A program made the translations under genes and the position numbers. Below are positions 11,809 to 20,600 of a stretch of 64,000 nt of DNA, in pieces. The stretch's first letter is position 1, and each line of letters begins with the position of its first letter. The notes beneath the pieces were generated by a model. The model did not search any database, had not been told where the DNA came from, and saw only the letters and a list, made by a program, of their open reading frames with translations. Source of the DNA: Mycolicibacterium pulveris (GTDB lineage Bacteria; Actinomycetota; Actinomycetes; Mycobacteriales; Mycobacteriaceae); contig NZ_AP022599.1 of NCBI RefSeq assembly GCF_010725725.1, forward strand, positions 5,022,001 to 5,086,000. The letters are read 5' to 3'.

Positions 11809-12984
11809 CTAACCGGCGGTGGCCATGATGGCGAATCCGGGCGATTCTCGACCGAAGACCAGCCGGCCGTCGCGCCAGAGCGCGATTCCGACGTGGGCGC
11901 TGCCGGCGTCCGGTGGTATCCGTCGCAGCGATGCCGTGAGCGGGCTGCCCACCTCGATTCGCCGCGGCCCCAGCCCCAGGACCGCGGCGGGATTCGCCGA
12001 GATCAGGTCGACGCCCGCCGACAGCGGCGCCGAACCGTCGCGTGCCAGCGCGTGGGGCGCCGACTGGAGTGACGACGGCAGGTAGTCCGAGCACAGCACG
12101 GCGCACACGCCGGCCGCGACCGCGTCGGCGGCCAGGACGTTGCCCGACGATGTCGACCGGCCGCGCAGCGCGTTGGGCGCGCCCAACACGACATGCATAC
12201 CGAGTTCGTGTGCGCGGCGCGCGGCGTCCATCGTCAGGGGAAACTCCGCCACCCGCGCGCCGAAGTCGAAGGCCTCGTCGATGTGCTCTGGTGTCCGGTC
12301 GTCGTGGCTGGCGAGTGCGATGCCGCGCTGAATGGCAAGCGCGGCAACCTGTTTACGCCGGTCGTCGACGGCGGCCAACCGGGTGGCGTCGACCCTGAAC
12401 ACCTCTTCGACCTCGGCTTCGGTGACACCCCAATCCTGGGCGTAGAACCGCCGCGTCTCCGCGAGCGAGGAGAACCGGCTGCGCTCGACAGTGGTCTCGA
12501 TCATGGAGATCATCGCCACCCGCGACGATGCGGCCAACACGGCCTGAAGTGCGTCGAGCGCCCCGTCGTCGGTTAGTTCGACTCGGGCGTGAATGCGCCA
12601 GTCACAACACAGATACGGGGCGAGCCCTTCAACCGCAGCGGCCAGTACGGCGGCGTCGGCGATGTCGATGCCCTTGCGCGGACAATGTTCGCAGCGGGCC
12701 GCCACACACACCGTCGCGATACCCGCAGCGGCGCATTCGGCATCGAGCGCCGTGATCACCGCCTCGTGGTCCAGCGTCACCGTCGCCCTCGGACGGCGAC
12801 GTGGTACCAGGTTGTCCAGGTGCAGGTCCACGCCCGCGGGAACGAGGAAGAGATCGTCGGACGGTGCGCCGTCACCGATGTCCAAGATGGTGCCGAGCCC
12901 GTCGAGTACGACGGCGGCGTCCCGGATGGCCGGCATGCCGCCGCCGGGAACCACCGTCACACCGTCGATTACCGTTTGTGCCAT
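11809..12984 (-). CDS. phnM: PhnM, ribosyl-triphosphonate pyrophosphohydrolase
   Basis: Amidohydrolase-superfamily enzyme that removes pyrophosphate from 5-triphosphoribosyl alkylphosphonate, giving the substrate of PhnJ. The 391-residue protein shows the metal-binding DLHLDN (His55, Asp57), matching the ELHTDN motif of E. coli PhnM, and later ASHDDRTPEHIDEAF. The ATG at 12984 overlaps the phnL stop by 16 bases; the frame upstream of it is antisense-like Arg-rich sequence and is excluded. It is the last gene of the phn operon. No phnN or phnP follows; the next minus-strand gene is the Rv1683-like fusion 127 bases away. Confidence 0.93.
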   Translation of the reverse strand: MAQTVIDGVTVVPGGGMPAIRDAAVVLDGLGTILDIGDGAPSDDLFLVPAGVDLHLDNLVPRRRPRATVTLDHEAVITALDAECAAAGIATVCVAARCEHCPRKGIDIADAAVLAAAVEGLAPYLCCDWRIHARVELTDDGALDALQAVLAASSRVAMISMIETTVERSRFSSLAETRRFYAQDWGVTEAEVEEVFRVDATRLAAVDDRRKQVAALAIQRGIALASHDDRTPEHIDEAFDFGARVAEFPLTMDAARRAHELGMHVVLGAPNALRGRSTSSGNVLAADAVAAGVCAVLCSDYLPSSLQSAPHALARDGSAPLSAGVDLISANPAAVLGLGPRRIEVGSPLTASLRRIPPDAGSAHVGIALWRDGRLVFGRESPGFAIMATAG

Positions 12985-13640
12985 TCGATTCTGCCTCTCC
13001 GTAGCTCTCCCACCGCGGTTGCGATCGATGCGAGCGGGCTGTCCACTCCGCCGGTGGCGACGACTGCGGCTCCGCCGTCGGCCAGTCGCTTCAGCCATCG
13101 CGTCAGGTGTTGCGGGTCAGCGCACGCCTCCGGCTCGTCGAGCACCACGAACGGGCGCTCGGCGAGCAGTGCCGCGGCGAGCGCGACGGTCAGCCGATCG
13201 GATGCGCGAAGACGTCCGATGGGCACCGAGACCAGGTGGGCGACGTGGAAACGCCGCAGCGCCGCAATGGCTGACGATCGGCTGCACCGCGCGGCCCTGA
13301 CCGCTGCGGCCCCCACGGACAATCGCGGTGCGGCGGCCAGGTGTCCGTCGAACGACGCGATGTGGTGGGTGCGCAGCCACGCCACCGTGCGGGCGTCTGA
13401 GGCGGTGAGGGTGACTTCGCCGCGCCCGCCCAGCCGGTATGTGACGTCGCCGGCGTCGGGCCGGTATACACCGCTGAGACACCGCGCCAGCGTGGACTTG
13501 CCGGAACCGGGTTCTCCCAGGACCAACGACAGGCCGCCGCTGCGCGCCGTCAACTGCACGCCGTCGAGCACGGTCTCGCGAGGGGCGAACCGCTTGCACA
13601 GTCCGGTGACGACGATCTCGGCCGCGGTGGTCGCCGTCAT
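12969..13640 (-). CDS. phnL: PhnL, C-P lyase ABC-type subunit (divergent)
   Basis: Second ABC-type ATPase of the C-P lyase system, cytoplasmic and not part of the importer. The 223-residue protein keeps Walker A GEPGSGKS (42-49) and Walker B with Glu (VVLDEPE, 165-171). The expected LSGGE signature is replaced by GRLRASDR (142-149), and the Q-loop Gln position near 96-98 reads SFDGH. ATP binding seems possible, but sandwich-type hydrolysis is questionable. The ATG overlaps the phnK stop (ATGA). Assignment rests on operon position plus the conserved flanks. Confidence 0.88.
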   Translation of the reverse strand: MTATTAAEIVVTGLCKRFAPRETVLDGVQLTARSGGLSLVLGEPGSGKSTLARCLSGVYRPDAGDVTYRLGGRGEVTLTASDARTVAWLRTHHIASFDGHLAAAPRLSVGAAAVRAARCSRSSAIAALRRFHVAHLVSVPIGRLRASDRLTVALAAALLAERPFVVLDEPEACADPQHLTRWLKRLADGGAAVVATGGVDSPLASIATAVGELRRGRIEWHKR

Positions 13641-14479
13641 GTCAACCTCGATGAGACCAGCAGTTGCGTGTACGGATGCTGCGGATCCTCGAGCACCTGC
13701 TCGGAGATGCCCTCTTCGACGATGCGCCCGTGGTGCAACACGATGATGCGTGAGGCCAGCACGCGCACCGCGGCGAGATCGTGAGATACGACGATCGACG
13801 CGGATTCGAGGCTCTGGGTGACGCGCTGGACGACGTCGAGCAGATCCGCCTGCACCGACGGGTCAAGGCCGGTTGTCGGTTCGTCTAGCAGCAGCACCGT
13901 GGGCGGATCGACCAGGGCGCGCGCCAGTTGGACGCGCTGTTGCATACCACCGGAGAACGTCATCAACGCGTCGGTGTGGCGTTCCGGCCGCAAGCCGAGC
14001 TCACCGAGTAGTTCGGTTGCGCGGCCGTGGATCTCGGCGAACTGGCGCGCACCCCTGCCGAGCAGCCGCTCCGCGACGTTGGACTCGGCGGCCAGCCGAG
14101 GATAAAGGCCGGCGGCCAAGGCGTTCTGATGCACCATCATCACCGCCGAGCGCTGGAGGGGTTGTCCGCCAACGCGAATCGATCCGGATTCGGGCCGCAG
14201 GTCGAGATGGAGGCAGCGCAGCAGGGTGGTCTTACCCGATCCGGACTCGCCCACCACGCCGAGCACCTCATGCGGCCCGACCTCGAACGACGCGTCGTAG
14301 ACCGCGACCACGGTGCCGCACACCGAGCAGCGGTTCGTCCCTGCGCTCTCGCCGGTCGATTGGATGCATCGGTCACAGCTCGTGCCGAAGCGGTGCGTCA
14401 GGCCGCGCACCGAGATCACCGGCTCGGGAGGTACCAGCGCGTCGCGGTCGGCCCAGGCGTCGATGGCGTTGGACGTCAC
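13637..14479 (-). CDS. phnK: PhnK, C-P lyase ABC-type subunit with Cys4 insert
   Basis: ABC-type ATPase that docks on the PhnGHIJ core. The 280-residue protein has Walker A GESGSGKT (77-84), signature FSGGMQQR, Walker [13 protein letters not shown] and the C-terminal DPQHPYTQLLV typical of PhnK. Between the first strand and Walker A there is an insertion with CxxC at 35/38 and CxxC at 51/54, which the E. coli protein lacks and which looks like a small zinc ribbon. The GTG start at 14479 overlaps the phnJ stop (GTGA); the longer frame upstream is rejected. Confidence 0.94.
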   Translation of the reverse strand: MTSNAIDAWADRDALVPPEPVISVRGLTHRFGTSCDRCIQSTGESAGTNRCSVCGTVVAVYDASFEVGPHEVLGVVGESGSGKTTLLRCLHLDLRPESGSIRVGGQPLQRSAVMMVHQNALAAGLYPRLAAESNVAERLLGRGARQFAEIHGRATELLGELGLRPERHTDALMTFSGGMQQRVQLARALVDPPTVLLLDEPTTGLDPSVQADLLDVVQRVTQSLESASIVVSHDLAAVRVLASRIIVLHHGRIVEEGISEQVLEDPQHPYTQLLVSSRLT

Positions 14480-15336
14480 GGCGCGACCGCCTCGCGCCGG
14501 ACGCGGCAGGCGTCGACATCGCTGCAGCACCACCGGCCGTCGGAGGGAACCCGATACGACGTCGTGCTTCCGCACCGTCGGCACGGGCCGTCGGCCCGCT
14601 CCGGAGCCAGTGGGCGGTCGTCGAACACCAGCGGTTGCACCCTGGTGAAGGGCGGCAACGCCGTCAGCCGGGCACGCCGCCCGGCCCCGAGCAGGATCGG
14701 ATGCGGCCGGTTGTCGAGCCGCAGCACGTCGTAGCGCGGGATCGGGCTTGGGCTCATCAACCGCGAACCGTCGACCAGCACAGGGTGGTCGGCGCCGGTG
14801 CGTGGGCCGCCCAGACAGGCCTCGGCGTCGTAGAGGTCCAGCCAGGCCGGCGTGTAGTCGCGGTCTGCGTGGTGGCGCAGCGCGGCGACGTCGTCGGGCA
14901 CCACACGGCGTAGCGGCTCGGGGTGCGGTACCTGCAGGACGAGTAACTGGTCGGCCCGAAGGTCCAATTCAGGTATGCGGTGACGGCTTTGGATGATCGT
15001 CGCCTCGGTGGTGCTCGTCGTCGCCTCGCACCGGGCCGAGGAAGTGATCAGGTTGCGCATCCCGACGGCGTTGGAGGACAGGTCGTCACCCTGGTCGATG
15101 ACCTTGACGGTGTCGGTGGGGCCGACCAGCGACAGGGTGACCTGCAGGCCGCCGCTGCCCCAGCCCCTGGCCACCGGCATCTCTCGGGAGGCGAACGGCA
15201 CCTGCCAGCCGGGGATGGCCAGCGCCTTGAGGATCGCCCGCCGCACGTTGCGCTTGGTGTCCTCGTCGAGATAGGCGTAGGCCTGCGGGCGGCCGTGTTC
15301 GGCCGCGAGGGCCGCGACCGTCGCTTTCTGGTTCAT
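14476..15336 (-). CDS. phnJ: PhnJ, carbon-phosphorus lyase radical SAM subunit
   Basis: Catalytic subunit that breaks the C-P bond using S-adenosylmethionine radical chemistry. The 286-residue protein keeps the residues known from E. coli: the glycyl-radical Gly of IPGYQVPF (here IPGWQVPF, Gly43), and the cluster/thiyl cysteines in C-x2-C (252, 255), Cys271 and Cys277 with the diagnostic x5 spacing between the last two. An extra Cys270 is adjacent. The GWGSGGLQ and PPFTRV motifs are present. The ATG overlaps the phnI stop (ATGA). All key residues are there, so an active lyase is likely. Confidence 0.97.
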   Translation of the reverse strand: MNQKATVAALAAEHGRPQAYAYLDEDTKRNVRRAILKALAIPGWQVPFASREMPVARGWGSGGLQVTLSLVGPTDTVKVIDQGDDLSSNAVGMRNLITSSARCEATTSTTEATIIQSRHRIPELDLRADQLLVLQVPHPEPLRRVVPDDVAALRHHADRDYTPAWLDLYDAEACLGGPRTGADHPVLVDGSRLMSPSPIPRYDVLRLDNRPHPILLGAGRRARLTALPPFTRVQPLVFDDRPLAPERADGPCRRCGSTTSYRVPSDGRWCCSDVDACRVRREAVAP

Positions 15337-16349
15337 GACTTCGTCTTCCCGCCCACTTGGGCCAGATATGCCGCGAAGCTTGCGTAGTGCGGCAGCCGCA
15401 GGTGCTCGACGAAACCGTTGGTGGCGGGTCCGTCGGTGGCGGCGATCACGGTCTGTTCGTCGAGCGTCACCGGTTCGCGCATATCGCCGTCGGCCTGCAT
15501 GGCGGCGTCGAGCAGCGCCAGCGAGATGGCTCGGCGTTCAACGGTTCCCAGCGTCGCACCCCATCCGGTCACCAGCGCGGGCCCTCCGCCGGCGTCGGCG
15601 TCGAGGACCACCTCAACCTCGGTGATCGGTATCTCGGCCACCGCACACGGTGCACCGCTGCGAGGGTGGGGCACCCGGATCACGGCAGTCCCGACGGTGA
15701 GTTCCACCATGACTGCTTCCTGTCGCCGACCCAAGATCAATGCAGCGAGCGCGACCAGTGCCCCGGTCTCGCCGCGGGCGAGCAGAGCCAGGCGGTTGGC
15801 TCGGGTGAACGGTGGCGTCATCACCGCGCGTGCGGGGTCGTCACCGTCCCCGTCGGCGGCGCCGGTCAGCACGACGGCGTCGTCGATCAGATCCCGTACC
15901 CGCGGCGTGCCGGCGCGGGTGGGCGCGTCGGCGGCCTGCGCCACCGTCGGCCTCCCTCCGGGCACGTCGACGGTGGGCCGCTCGTCGGTCCAATCCAGTT
16001 GCCGGGAACGCAGTTCCGGGGCGATGCCGAGCCACTGCCCACCCGGGACCCGGGGGTAGGCCGACGACAGCCTGCGCACGATCGCGACGTCGTCGGGGCC
16101 AACGGGCAGCGCCTGCACGTGTGGCTGCGTCGCCGCCCAGACGCGCAGCATCGACACGGCGTGCGAGGCGTCGCCGCGTGACTGATGCAGCGCACGCCGC
16201 GCAGCGGCGAGCTCCCACAGACCGGCCTCGGCGCACACCTGTTCCTCGAGCGCGCTGGTGTCGGTGCGACTTCCCGGTTGGACCGCCCTGCGGTCGGCGA
16301 TGGCCCGTGCCGCCTCGAGAGCATCGTTTTCGTGCATGCTCGCGTACAT
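15333..16349 (-). CDS. phnI: PhnI, C-P lyase core subunit
   Basis: Subunit of the PhnGHIJ core; in E. coli PhnI displaces adenine from ATP to join phosphonate to ribose 5-triphosphate (nucleosidase activity, with PhnG and PhnH). The 338-residue length is close to the 354 of E. coli. Conserved stretches include EQVCAEAGLWELAAARRALHQSRGD and the C-terminal FVEHLRLPHYASFAAYL. The ATG at 16349 shares one base with the phnH stop (TGATG); the open frame further upstream is a shadow of phnH and phnG. Confidence 0.95.
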   Translation of the reverse strand: MYASMHENDALEAARAIADRRAVQPGSRTDTSALEEQVCAEAGLWELAAARRALHQSRGDASHAVSMLRVWAATQPHVQALPVGPDDVAIVRRLSSAYPRVPGGQWLGIAPELRSRQLDWTDERPTVDVPGGRPTVAQAADAPTRAGTPRVRDLIDDAVVLTGAADGDGDDPARAVMTPPFTRANRLALLARGETGALVALAALILGRRQEAVMVELTVGTAVIRVPHPRSGAPCAVAEIPITEVEVVLDADAGGGPALVTGWGATLGTVERRAISLALLDAAMQADGDMREPVTLDEQTVIAATDGPATNGFVEHLRLPHYASFAAYLAQVGGKTKS

Positions 16350-16909
16350 CACACGACTCCCAGGGTGACGCTCCGGGGCAGCCCGATGACGCAATTGCCC
16401 GTGACGATCAGGAGATCGACACCACACGGTGGGGCCGAATTGGCCGCGGCGAAGGCGCGTACGGCCACCTCGTCGAGCGGAAGCCACACCTCGGCCTGTC
16501 CGTCGACACCCGGGCCTGCGATCGAGACCGGATGGGGTTCGGCGGCCGCGGCGAGCACCAGCGTCGCGCCACGCTCCGGGGACAGTCGGCTGCCGCGACG
16601 CGCGCATGCGATGGCGTCGGCCGCGGCGCCGTGCACCAGCGCCCAGTCGGCGTCGGCGACGTTGCCTGGCCGCGCGCCGGTTTCGGCCATGACGGCGGCG
16701 GCGATCTGGTGGGCGACCTCCCCGCCGGATACGCCCAGAGTCAGCCCGCGGTCGAGCAGAGCCAGCAGAACGCCGGCGGCGCCGTCGAGTTCGGGGTGCC
16801 CCTCGACGCGCGGCAGACAGGCAAGCTCGATCGGTGTGCCCGGTGTGCACATCGCCCACATGCAGGCCAAAAACGCCGTGCGTCCGTCGTGCACCCGATC
16901 CCACCTCAC
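16349..16909 (-). CDS. phnH: PhnH, C-P lyase core subunit
   Basis: Structural partner in the PhnGHIJ core complex. The 186-residue protein is near the E. coli length of 194 and contains family-like segments RTAFLACMWAMCTPGTPIEL near the N-terminus and LPRSVTLGVV at the end. The GTG start at 16909 overlaps the phnG stop (GTGA), as with its neighbours; the longer frame upstream is a shadow of phnG. Confidence 0.93.
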   Translation of the reverse strand: MRWDRVHDGRTAFLACMWAMCTPGTPIELACLPRVEGHPELDGAAGVLLALLDRGLTLGVSGGEVAHQIAAAVMAETGARPGNVADADWALVHGAAADAIACARRGSRLSPERGATLVLAAAAEPHPVSIAGPGVDGQAEVWLPLDEVAVRAFAAANSAPPCGVDLLIVTGNCVIGLPRSVTLGVV

Positions 16910-17322
16910 GGCTCCTCCATGGTGGTCATCGCCACGAGATCGGCACGCTGGCTTCGACGCCGTGCGGCCTCTGTCTGCGCCGACCGGCACAACTCGTGCA
17001 CGCGCGGGGAAAGAGGCCCGCCCCGTTCGCATTCGGCGTCACAGATCGCCGCCGCGAGGGCGCCGGTCAGATCGTGGCCCGCGCGGATCCCGTCACCACG
17101 GACGCCGTCGACGTGCGCGGTGCACCGGGTCAGCGCGACGTGGCCGAGAACCACGGTGGTGCCGCCGGATCCGCTCACGCCGACCCGCACCGGGGCGCTC
17201 ACCGATTCGGGTCCTGCCGTCACCGACACGTCGACCCCGGTGGCGAGGATTTCATCGGCCAGCGCCTCCAGTGCCTGCCCGTCGCTGGATGCCAACGCTT
17301 CGTACCGGTCTTGTGCCCTCAT
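16906..17322 (-). CDS. phnG: PhnG, C-P lyase core subunit
   Basis: Small core subunit (138 residues; E. coli PhnG about 150) required with PhnH and PhnI for transfer of phosphonate onto the ribose triphosphate. The ATG at 17322 overlaps the phnF stop (ATGA). Sequence similarity is judged from pattern (LGHVALTRCTAHVDG, GHDLTGALAAAICDAE) and from its strictly conserved place before phnH. The long upstream extension of the frame is antisense-type and excluded. Confidence 0.92.
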   Translation of the reverse strand: MRAQDRYEALASSDGQALEALADEILATGVDVSVTAGPESVSAPVRVGVSGSGGTTVVLGHVALTRCTAHVDGVRGDGIRAGHDLTGALAAAICDAECERGGPLSPRVHELCRSAQTEAARRRSQRADLVAMTTMEEP

Positions 17323-18053
17323 GTCAGATCCACGGTGAACTGGACGCGATCGGCGCGAAAGCGGTGCTGTACCGAGGCCACCGGGTGCTGGTCCTGGTCG
17401 ACGTTGAGGCCGCGCATCTCCAGCACGGGAGCACCGATCCGGACCTGCAGGTGTTCGGCCTCGGATGGTTCGGCAAGTCGGCACGAGAAGGTGCGGTATG
17501 CGCGTTGCATGCGCACCCCGTGGCGTTCGAGCAGAAAGTCGAACAGCGATGTCCGCCCCTTCCAGTCGTCGGCGAGTCCCGGGAACCGCTCCGCGCCGAT
17601 GGACGTCACCGACAGCGACCAGGGTTGGTTGTCGACCAGGCGAACCGTGGTGCACACCAACAGTTCCTCACTCGTGCGCAGCTCGTCTTGCAAGGGGCTG
17701 CACGTGACGGTGTCCTTGGAGATCAGGCGAACGGTCACCTGATGGCCCAGTTCGCGCATGCTGTGGGTGAAGCTCGCATCGCGGCGCGCGGAGATGTCGT
17801 AGCGCACCACCGGCGGTGCGACGAAAGAGCCTTTCCCGTGTACGGTTTCGATCAACCCACGTTGGCTGAGTTCGTTGAGTGCCCGGCGGACGGTGAGGCG
17901 GTTGACATCGAACTGCTCGGACAGCTCCGCTTCGCTCGGCAGCCGGTCCCCCGGCCGCGCCCCCCCGATCAGCCGTGCCTCTAGCAGGTCGCTCAACTGT
18001 CGGTAGATCGGACGCTCGGCGTGTCTGTTGATCACCTCGAGAACATCGGTCAT
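17319..18053 (-). CDS. phnF: PhnF, GntR/HutC-family regulator
   Basis: A 244-residue GntR regulator with an N-terminal winged helix (LPSEAELSEQFDVNRLTVRRAL, residues about 39-60) and a C-terminal UTRA effector domain. In M. smegmatis PhnF represses the phnDCE importer in response to phosphate. Here it is embedded in the operon between phnE and phnG with ATGA overlaps on both sides, so it would autoregulate the whole unit. A perfect inverted repeat upstream of phnD (20601-20618) is the likely operator. Confidence 0.94.
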   Translation of the reverse strand: MTDVLEVINRHAERPIYRQLSDLLEARLIGGARPGDRLPSEAELSEQFDVNRLTVRRALNELSQRGLIETVHGKGSFVAPPVVRYDISARRDASFTHSMRELGHQVTVRLISKDTVTCSPLQDELRTSEELLVCTTVRLVDNQPWSLSVTSIGAERFPGLADDWKGRTSLFDFLLERHGVRMQRAYRTFSCRLAEPSEAEHLQVRIGAPVLEMRGLNVDQDQHPVASVQHRFRADRVQFTVDLT

Positions 18054-18883
18054 GCGGTCTGTCCCCCTCCGAGGACGCGTCGCCGGATCGCAGCGGACAC
18101 CCGTTCGAAGACAACGACGACGACGAGGATCGCCAGGATGATGGTGGCTGCTTCGTCGTAACGCAGCAGCGTCATCGAGGTGGCCAGCTCGATGCCGATG
18201 CCGCCCGCGCCGACCAGTCCGAGCACCACCGACGACCGCGCCGAGGACTCCAGCGCGAACATCGAGGTCGTGACGAATGACGGCATGCACGCCGGAATCA
18301 CGCCGCCGACAAGGACACCGGTGCGCGGCGCGCCCAACGCCCGCAGGCCTTCGATTCTGGCCGGGTCGATGTCTTCGATGCTCTCGGCGAAGAACCGCCC
18401 GCAGAAACCCATCACGTCGACCGTGATCGCCAGCACGCCGGCTTCCGGACCGAGCCCCACCGCGATCACGAAGATCAGCCCCCACACCAGATCCGGGATG
18501 GTCCTGCTGATCGTGATCACCGCTCGGCTCGCCGCGTACAGCGACCAGTGCGGTGTGGTGTTGCGCGCGGCCAGCACCGCAAGGGGCAGGCTGAGCACCG
18601 CGCCGATGAGGGTGCCCAGCAAGGCCATTTCCACCGTGACCAGCAGTGCCTTCAGGATCGGGCCGAGTCGGCCGGCGTCAGGCGGGACGGCGTCCTCGAG
18701 GAACTCACCGAGGCGGAAGACACCGGAGGCCAACGAATCGGGGCGGACCGTCGCACCTTGGGTCCAGCCGTGCACCAGCAACCCGCCGACGATCAGCACG
18801 ATGACCAGCGTCATGAGGCTCGGCCGTCGGATTCGCGGTGGCAGCTCGGATTCTGGCCGTGCCCGCAAGCCCGCCCTACTCAC
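18050..18883 (-). CDS. phnE: PhnE, phosphonate ABC transporter permease
   Basis: Inner-membrane permease of the phosphonate importer. The 277-residue protein has about six hydrophobic helices and the EAA-loop-like segment EGLRALGAPRTGVL. It ends with a long hydrophobic helix IILAILVVVVVF and a basic tail. A GTG at 18883 overlaps the phnC stop (GTGA), which fixes the start; the 15 upstream codons are rejected. It works with PhnD (binding protein) and PhnC (ATPase). Confidence 0.94.
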   Translation of the reverse strand: MSRAGLRARPESELPPRIRRPSLMTLVIVLIVGGLLVHGWTQGATVRPDSLASGVFRLGEFLEDAVPPDAGRLGPILKALLVTVEMALLGTLIGAVLSLPLAVLAARNTTPHWSLYAASRAVITISRTIPDLVWGLIFVIAVGLGPEAGVLAITVDVMGFCGRFFAESIEDIDPARIEGLRALGAPRTGVLVGGVIPACMPSFVTTSMFALESSARSSVVLGLVGAGGIGIELATSMTLLRYDEAATIILAILVVVVVFERVSAAIRRRVLGGGQTA

Positions 18884-19677
18884 GGCCTCGCCTCGGCGTA
18901 GATCGAACTGAGTTGTGCCGCATCGCAATCGCGCGCTGCCCGGTCGAACTGCACCGCGCCGTCACGCAACGCCACCACCCGATCGGCGTAGCGCAATGCC
19001 AGGTCGATTTGATGCAATGCGACGACAACGGTGACGCCCCGTTCGGCCGCGATGGCGCTCATCAGGTCCATCACCGAGTTCGCCGACGCCGGATCGAGGC
19101 TGGCCACCGGTTCGTCGGCAAGAATGACGCGGGGCTGCTGCATGAGCATCCGCGCGATGGCCACCCGCTGCTGCTGACCACCACTGAGCGTTTCGACGCG
19201 ACGGCCCGCATAGGGGGCCAGGCCCACCCGGTCCAGGGCCTCCATCGCCTGCGCCCGGACGTGGTGCGGTGCGGTGAGCGGCCACGCGCAGCGCGCACCG
19301 TGCCGGCCCATCGCGCCGTGAACGACGTTGTGGAACACGGTGAGCCGCGGGATCAGATGGAAACGCTGAAACACGAACCCGACGTCTTGTCGAACCTGGC
19401 GCAGGGTCCGCCGTGACGCCCCGGTGACCTCGGTGCCACCGATCGTGACCGCGCCCTCCGCGGGTTCGATGAGCCTGACGAGGCAGCGCAGCAGGGTCGA
19501 CTTGCCCGCCCCATTGGTGCCGATCAGCGCGACGATTTGCCCATCGGGAATCGATAGGCCCACGCGGGACAACGACACCGCGCCGTTACGCCGGTATCGC
19601 ACCGACAGATTCGACACGTCGATGGCCGGCGCGGTGGCTGCGGGGGACGCCGTGAGGTGGGGTGCCGGAGCGACCAC
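18880..19677 (-). CDS. phnC: PhnC, phosphonate ABC transporter ATPase
   Basis: ATPase of the phosphonate importer, 265 residues. Walker A is GTNGAGKS (53-60), the signature is LSGGQQQRVAIARML and Walker B is VILADEPVASLDP, followed by ALHQIDLA with the switch His. The LADEPVASLDP form is typical of PhnC rather than other importers. A GTG start at 19677 follows the phnD stop after one base. Confidence 0.95.
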   Translation of the reverse strand: MVAPAPHLTASPAATAPAIDVSNLSVRYRRNGAVSLSRVGLSIPDGQIVALIGTNGAGKSTLLRCLVRLIEPAEGAVTIGGTEVTGASRRTLRQVRQDVGFVFQRFHLIPRLTVFHNVVHGAMGRHGARCAWPLTAPHHVRAQAMEALDRVGLAPYAGRRVETLSGGQQQRVAIARMLMQQPRVILADEPVASLDPASANSVMDLMSAIAAERGVTVVVALHQIDLALRYADRVVALRDGAVQFDRAARDCDAAQLSSIYAEARP

Positions 19678-19678
19678 G

Positions 19679-20569
19679 TCAGTCGCCCAGGAACTGGGAG
19701 AAGTCGTTCACGCCGACCGCCTGATACATCGAACGCACTTCGTCGTAGTCCTTGTCGGTTACGTTGACGAGCTTGGCGTTCTCGTACTTGGCGTTGTCCT
19801 TGCCTTCGAGCATCGCAGGCAACAACGTGTCGAAGTGGTCGTTGAACGTCTCGCGGATCGTGGTGACGGTCTGCTCGTCGAGTCCCTGGCGTGCCATCAG
19901 CAGGTCCGGCGGGAGGACCGGCCCTTCGGCGATCACCCGGTACTGGGTGGGATCGTCTTCGGCCATGAACTCCTCGTAGTCGTGGTAGCCGATGCCGACC
20001 GCGTCGACGTCGCCGCGCTTGAGGGATTGGTGCACGGTGTCTCCGACCGTGAGTACCTCGACGTCGGTTCCCGGCGTGAGGCCGGCGTCCACGAGCATCT
20101 GGGACGGGCCGAGGTGCCCGCTGGTGGAGCCCACGTCGCTCATCGCGACTTTCTTGCCGCGCAACTGATCCAGGCCTGTGATGCCGCTGTCGGCCTTGGT
20201 GTAGATGGTCGAGCGGTACCCGTCGCGCTCGATGGCCACGATCGGCTCGGCGCCGGTTTTCTCGTGGATGACGACGTACTCGGCGGGGCCTGTGAACACC
20301 ACATCGACCCGATCGGCCTGCAGCGCGGCGGCTGCCGCCGTACGGTCGTTGACCGCGAAGAAGTCCACCGTGAGGCCCGACTGCTTCTCGAATTCCGTTT
20401 TGAACGCGCCGAACTCGCGCTGCAGTTCCTCGAGGCCCTGCAGGTCGGTCACCGCGAGGCGGACCGTGCCGGGTTGGCTGGTGTCGGACGAATCACTGCT
20501 GCAACCCACCGTCACCGCTGCTGCGGTGAGCACTGTCAGTGCACTCGCGATCAACCCGCGTGCAGACAT
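19679..20569 (-). CDS. phnD: PhnD, phosphonate-binding lipoprotein
   Basis: Substrate-binding component of the importer, anchored to the membrane as a lipoprotein: the signal sequence ends with lipobox VTVGC (Cys23). The mature part shows the PhnD-type segments FTGPAEYVV, KVAMSDVGSTSGHLGP and GYHDYEEF. It is 296 residues long and is the first gene of the phn operon. GAGG lies six to nine bases upstream of the ATG. Confidence 0.94.
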   Translation of the reverse strand: MSARGLIASALTVLTAAAVTVGCSSDSSDTSQPGTVRLAVTDLQGLEELQREFGAFKTEFEKQSGLTVDFFAVNDRTAAAAALQADRVDVVFTGPAEYVVIHEKTGAEPIVAIERDGYRSTIYTKADSGITGLDQLRGKKVAMSDVGSTSGHLGPSQMLVDAGLTPGTDVEVLTVGDTVHQSLKRGDVDAVGIGYHDYEEFMAEDDPTQYRVIAEGPVLPPDLLMARQGLDEQTVTTIRETFNDHFDTLLPAMLEGKDNAKYENAKLVNVTDKDYDEVRSMYQAVGVNDFSQFLGD

Positions 20570-20600
20570 CGATTCCTCATCTCGTCGCTGTTGGTGTTGG

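Noticed and set aside
18486..18928. N-terminal extension of phnE to 18928
   Set aside because: A GTG at 18883 overlaps the phnC stop exactly as at the other junctions, and the extra 15 residues lack conservation-like sequence.
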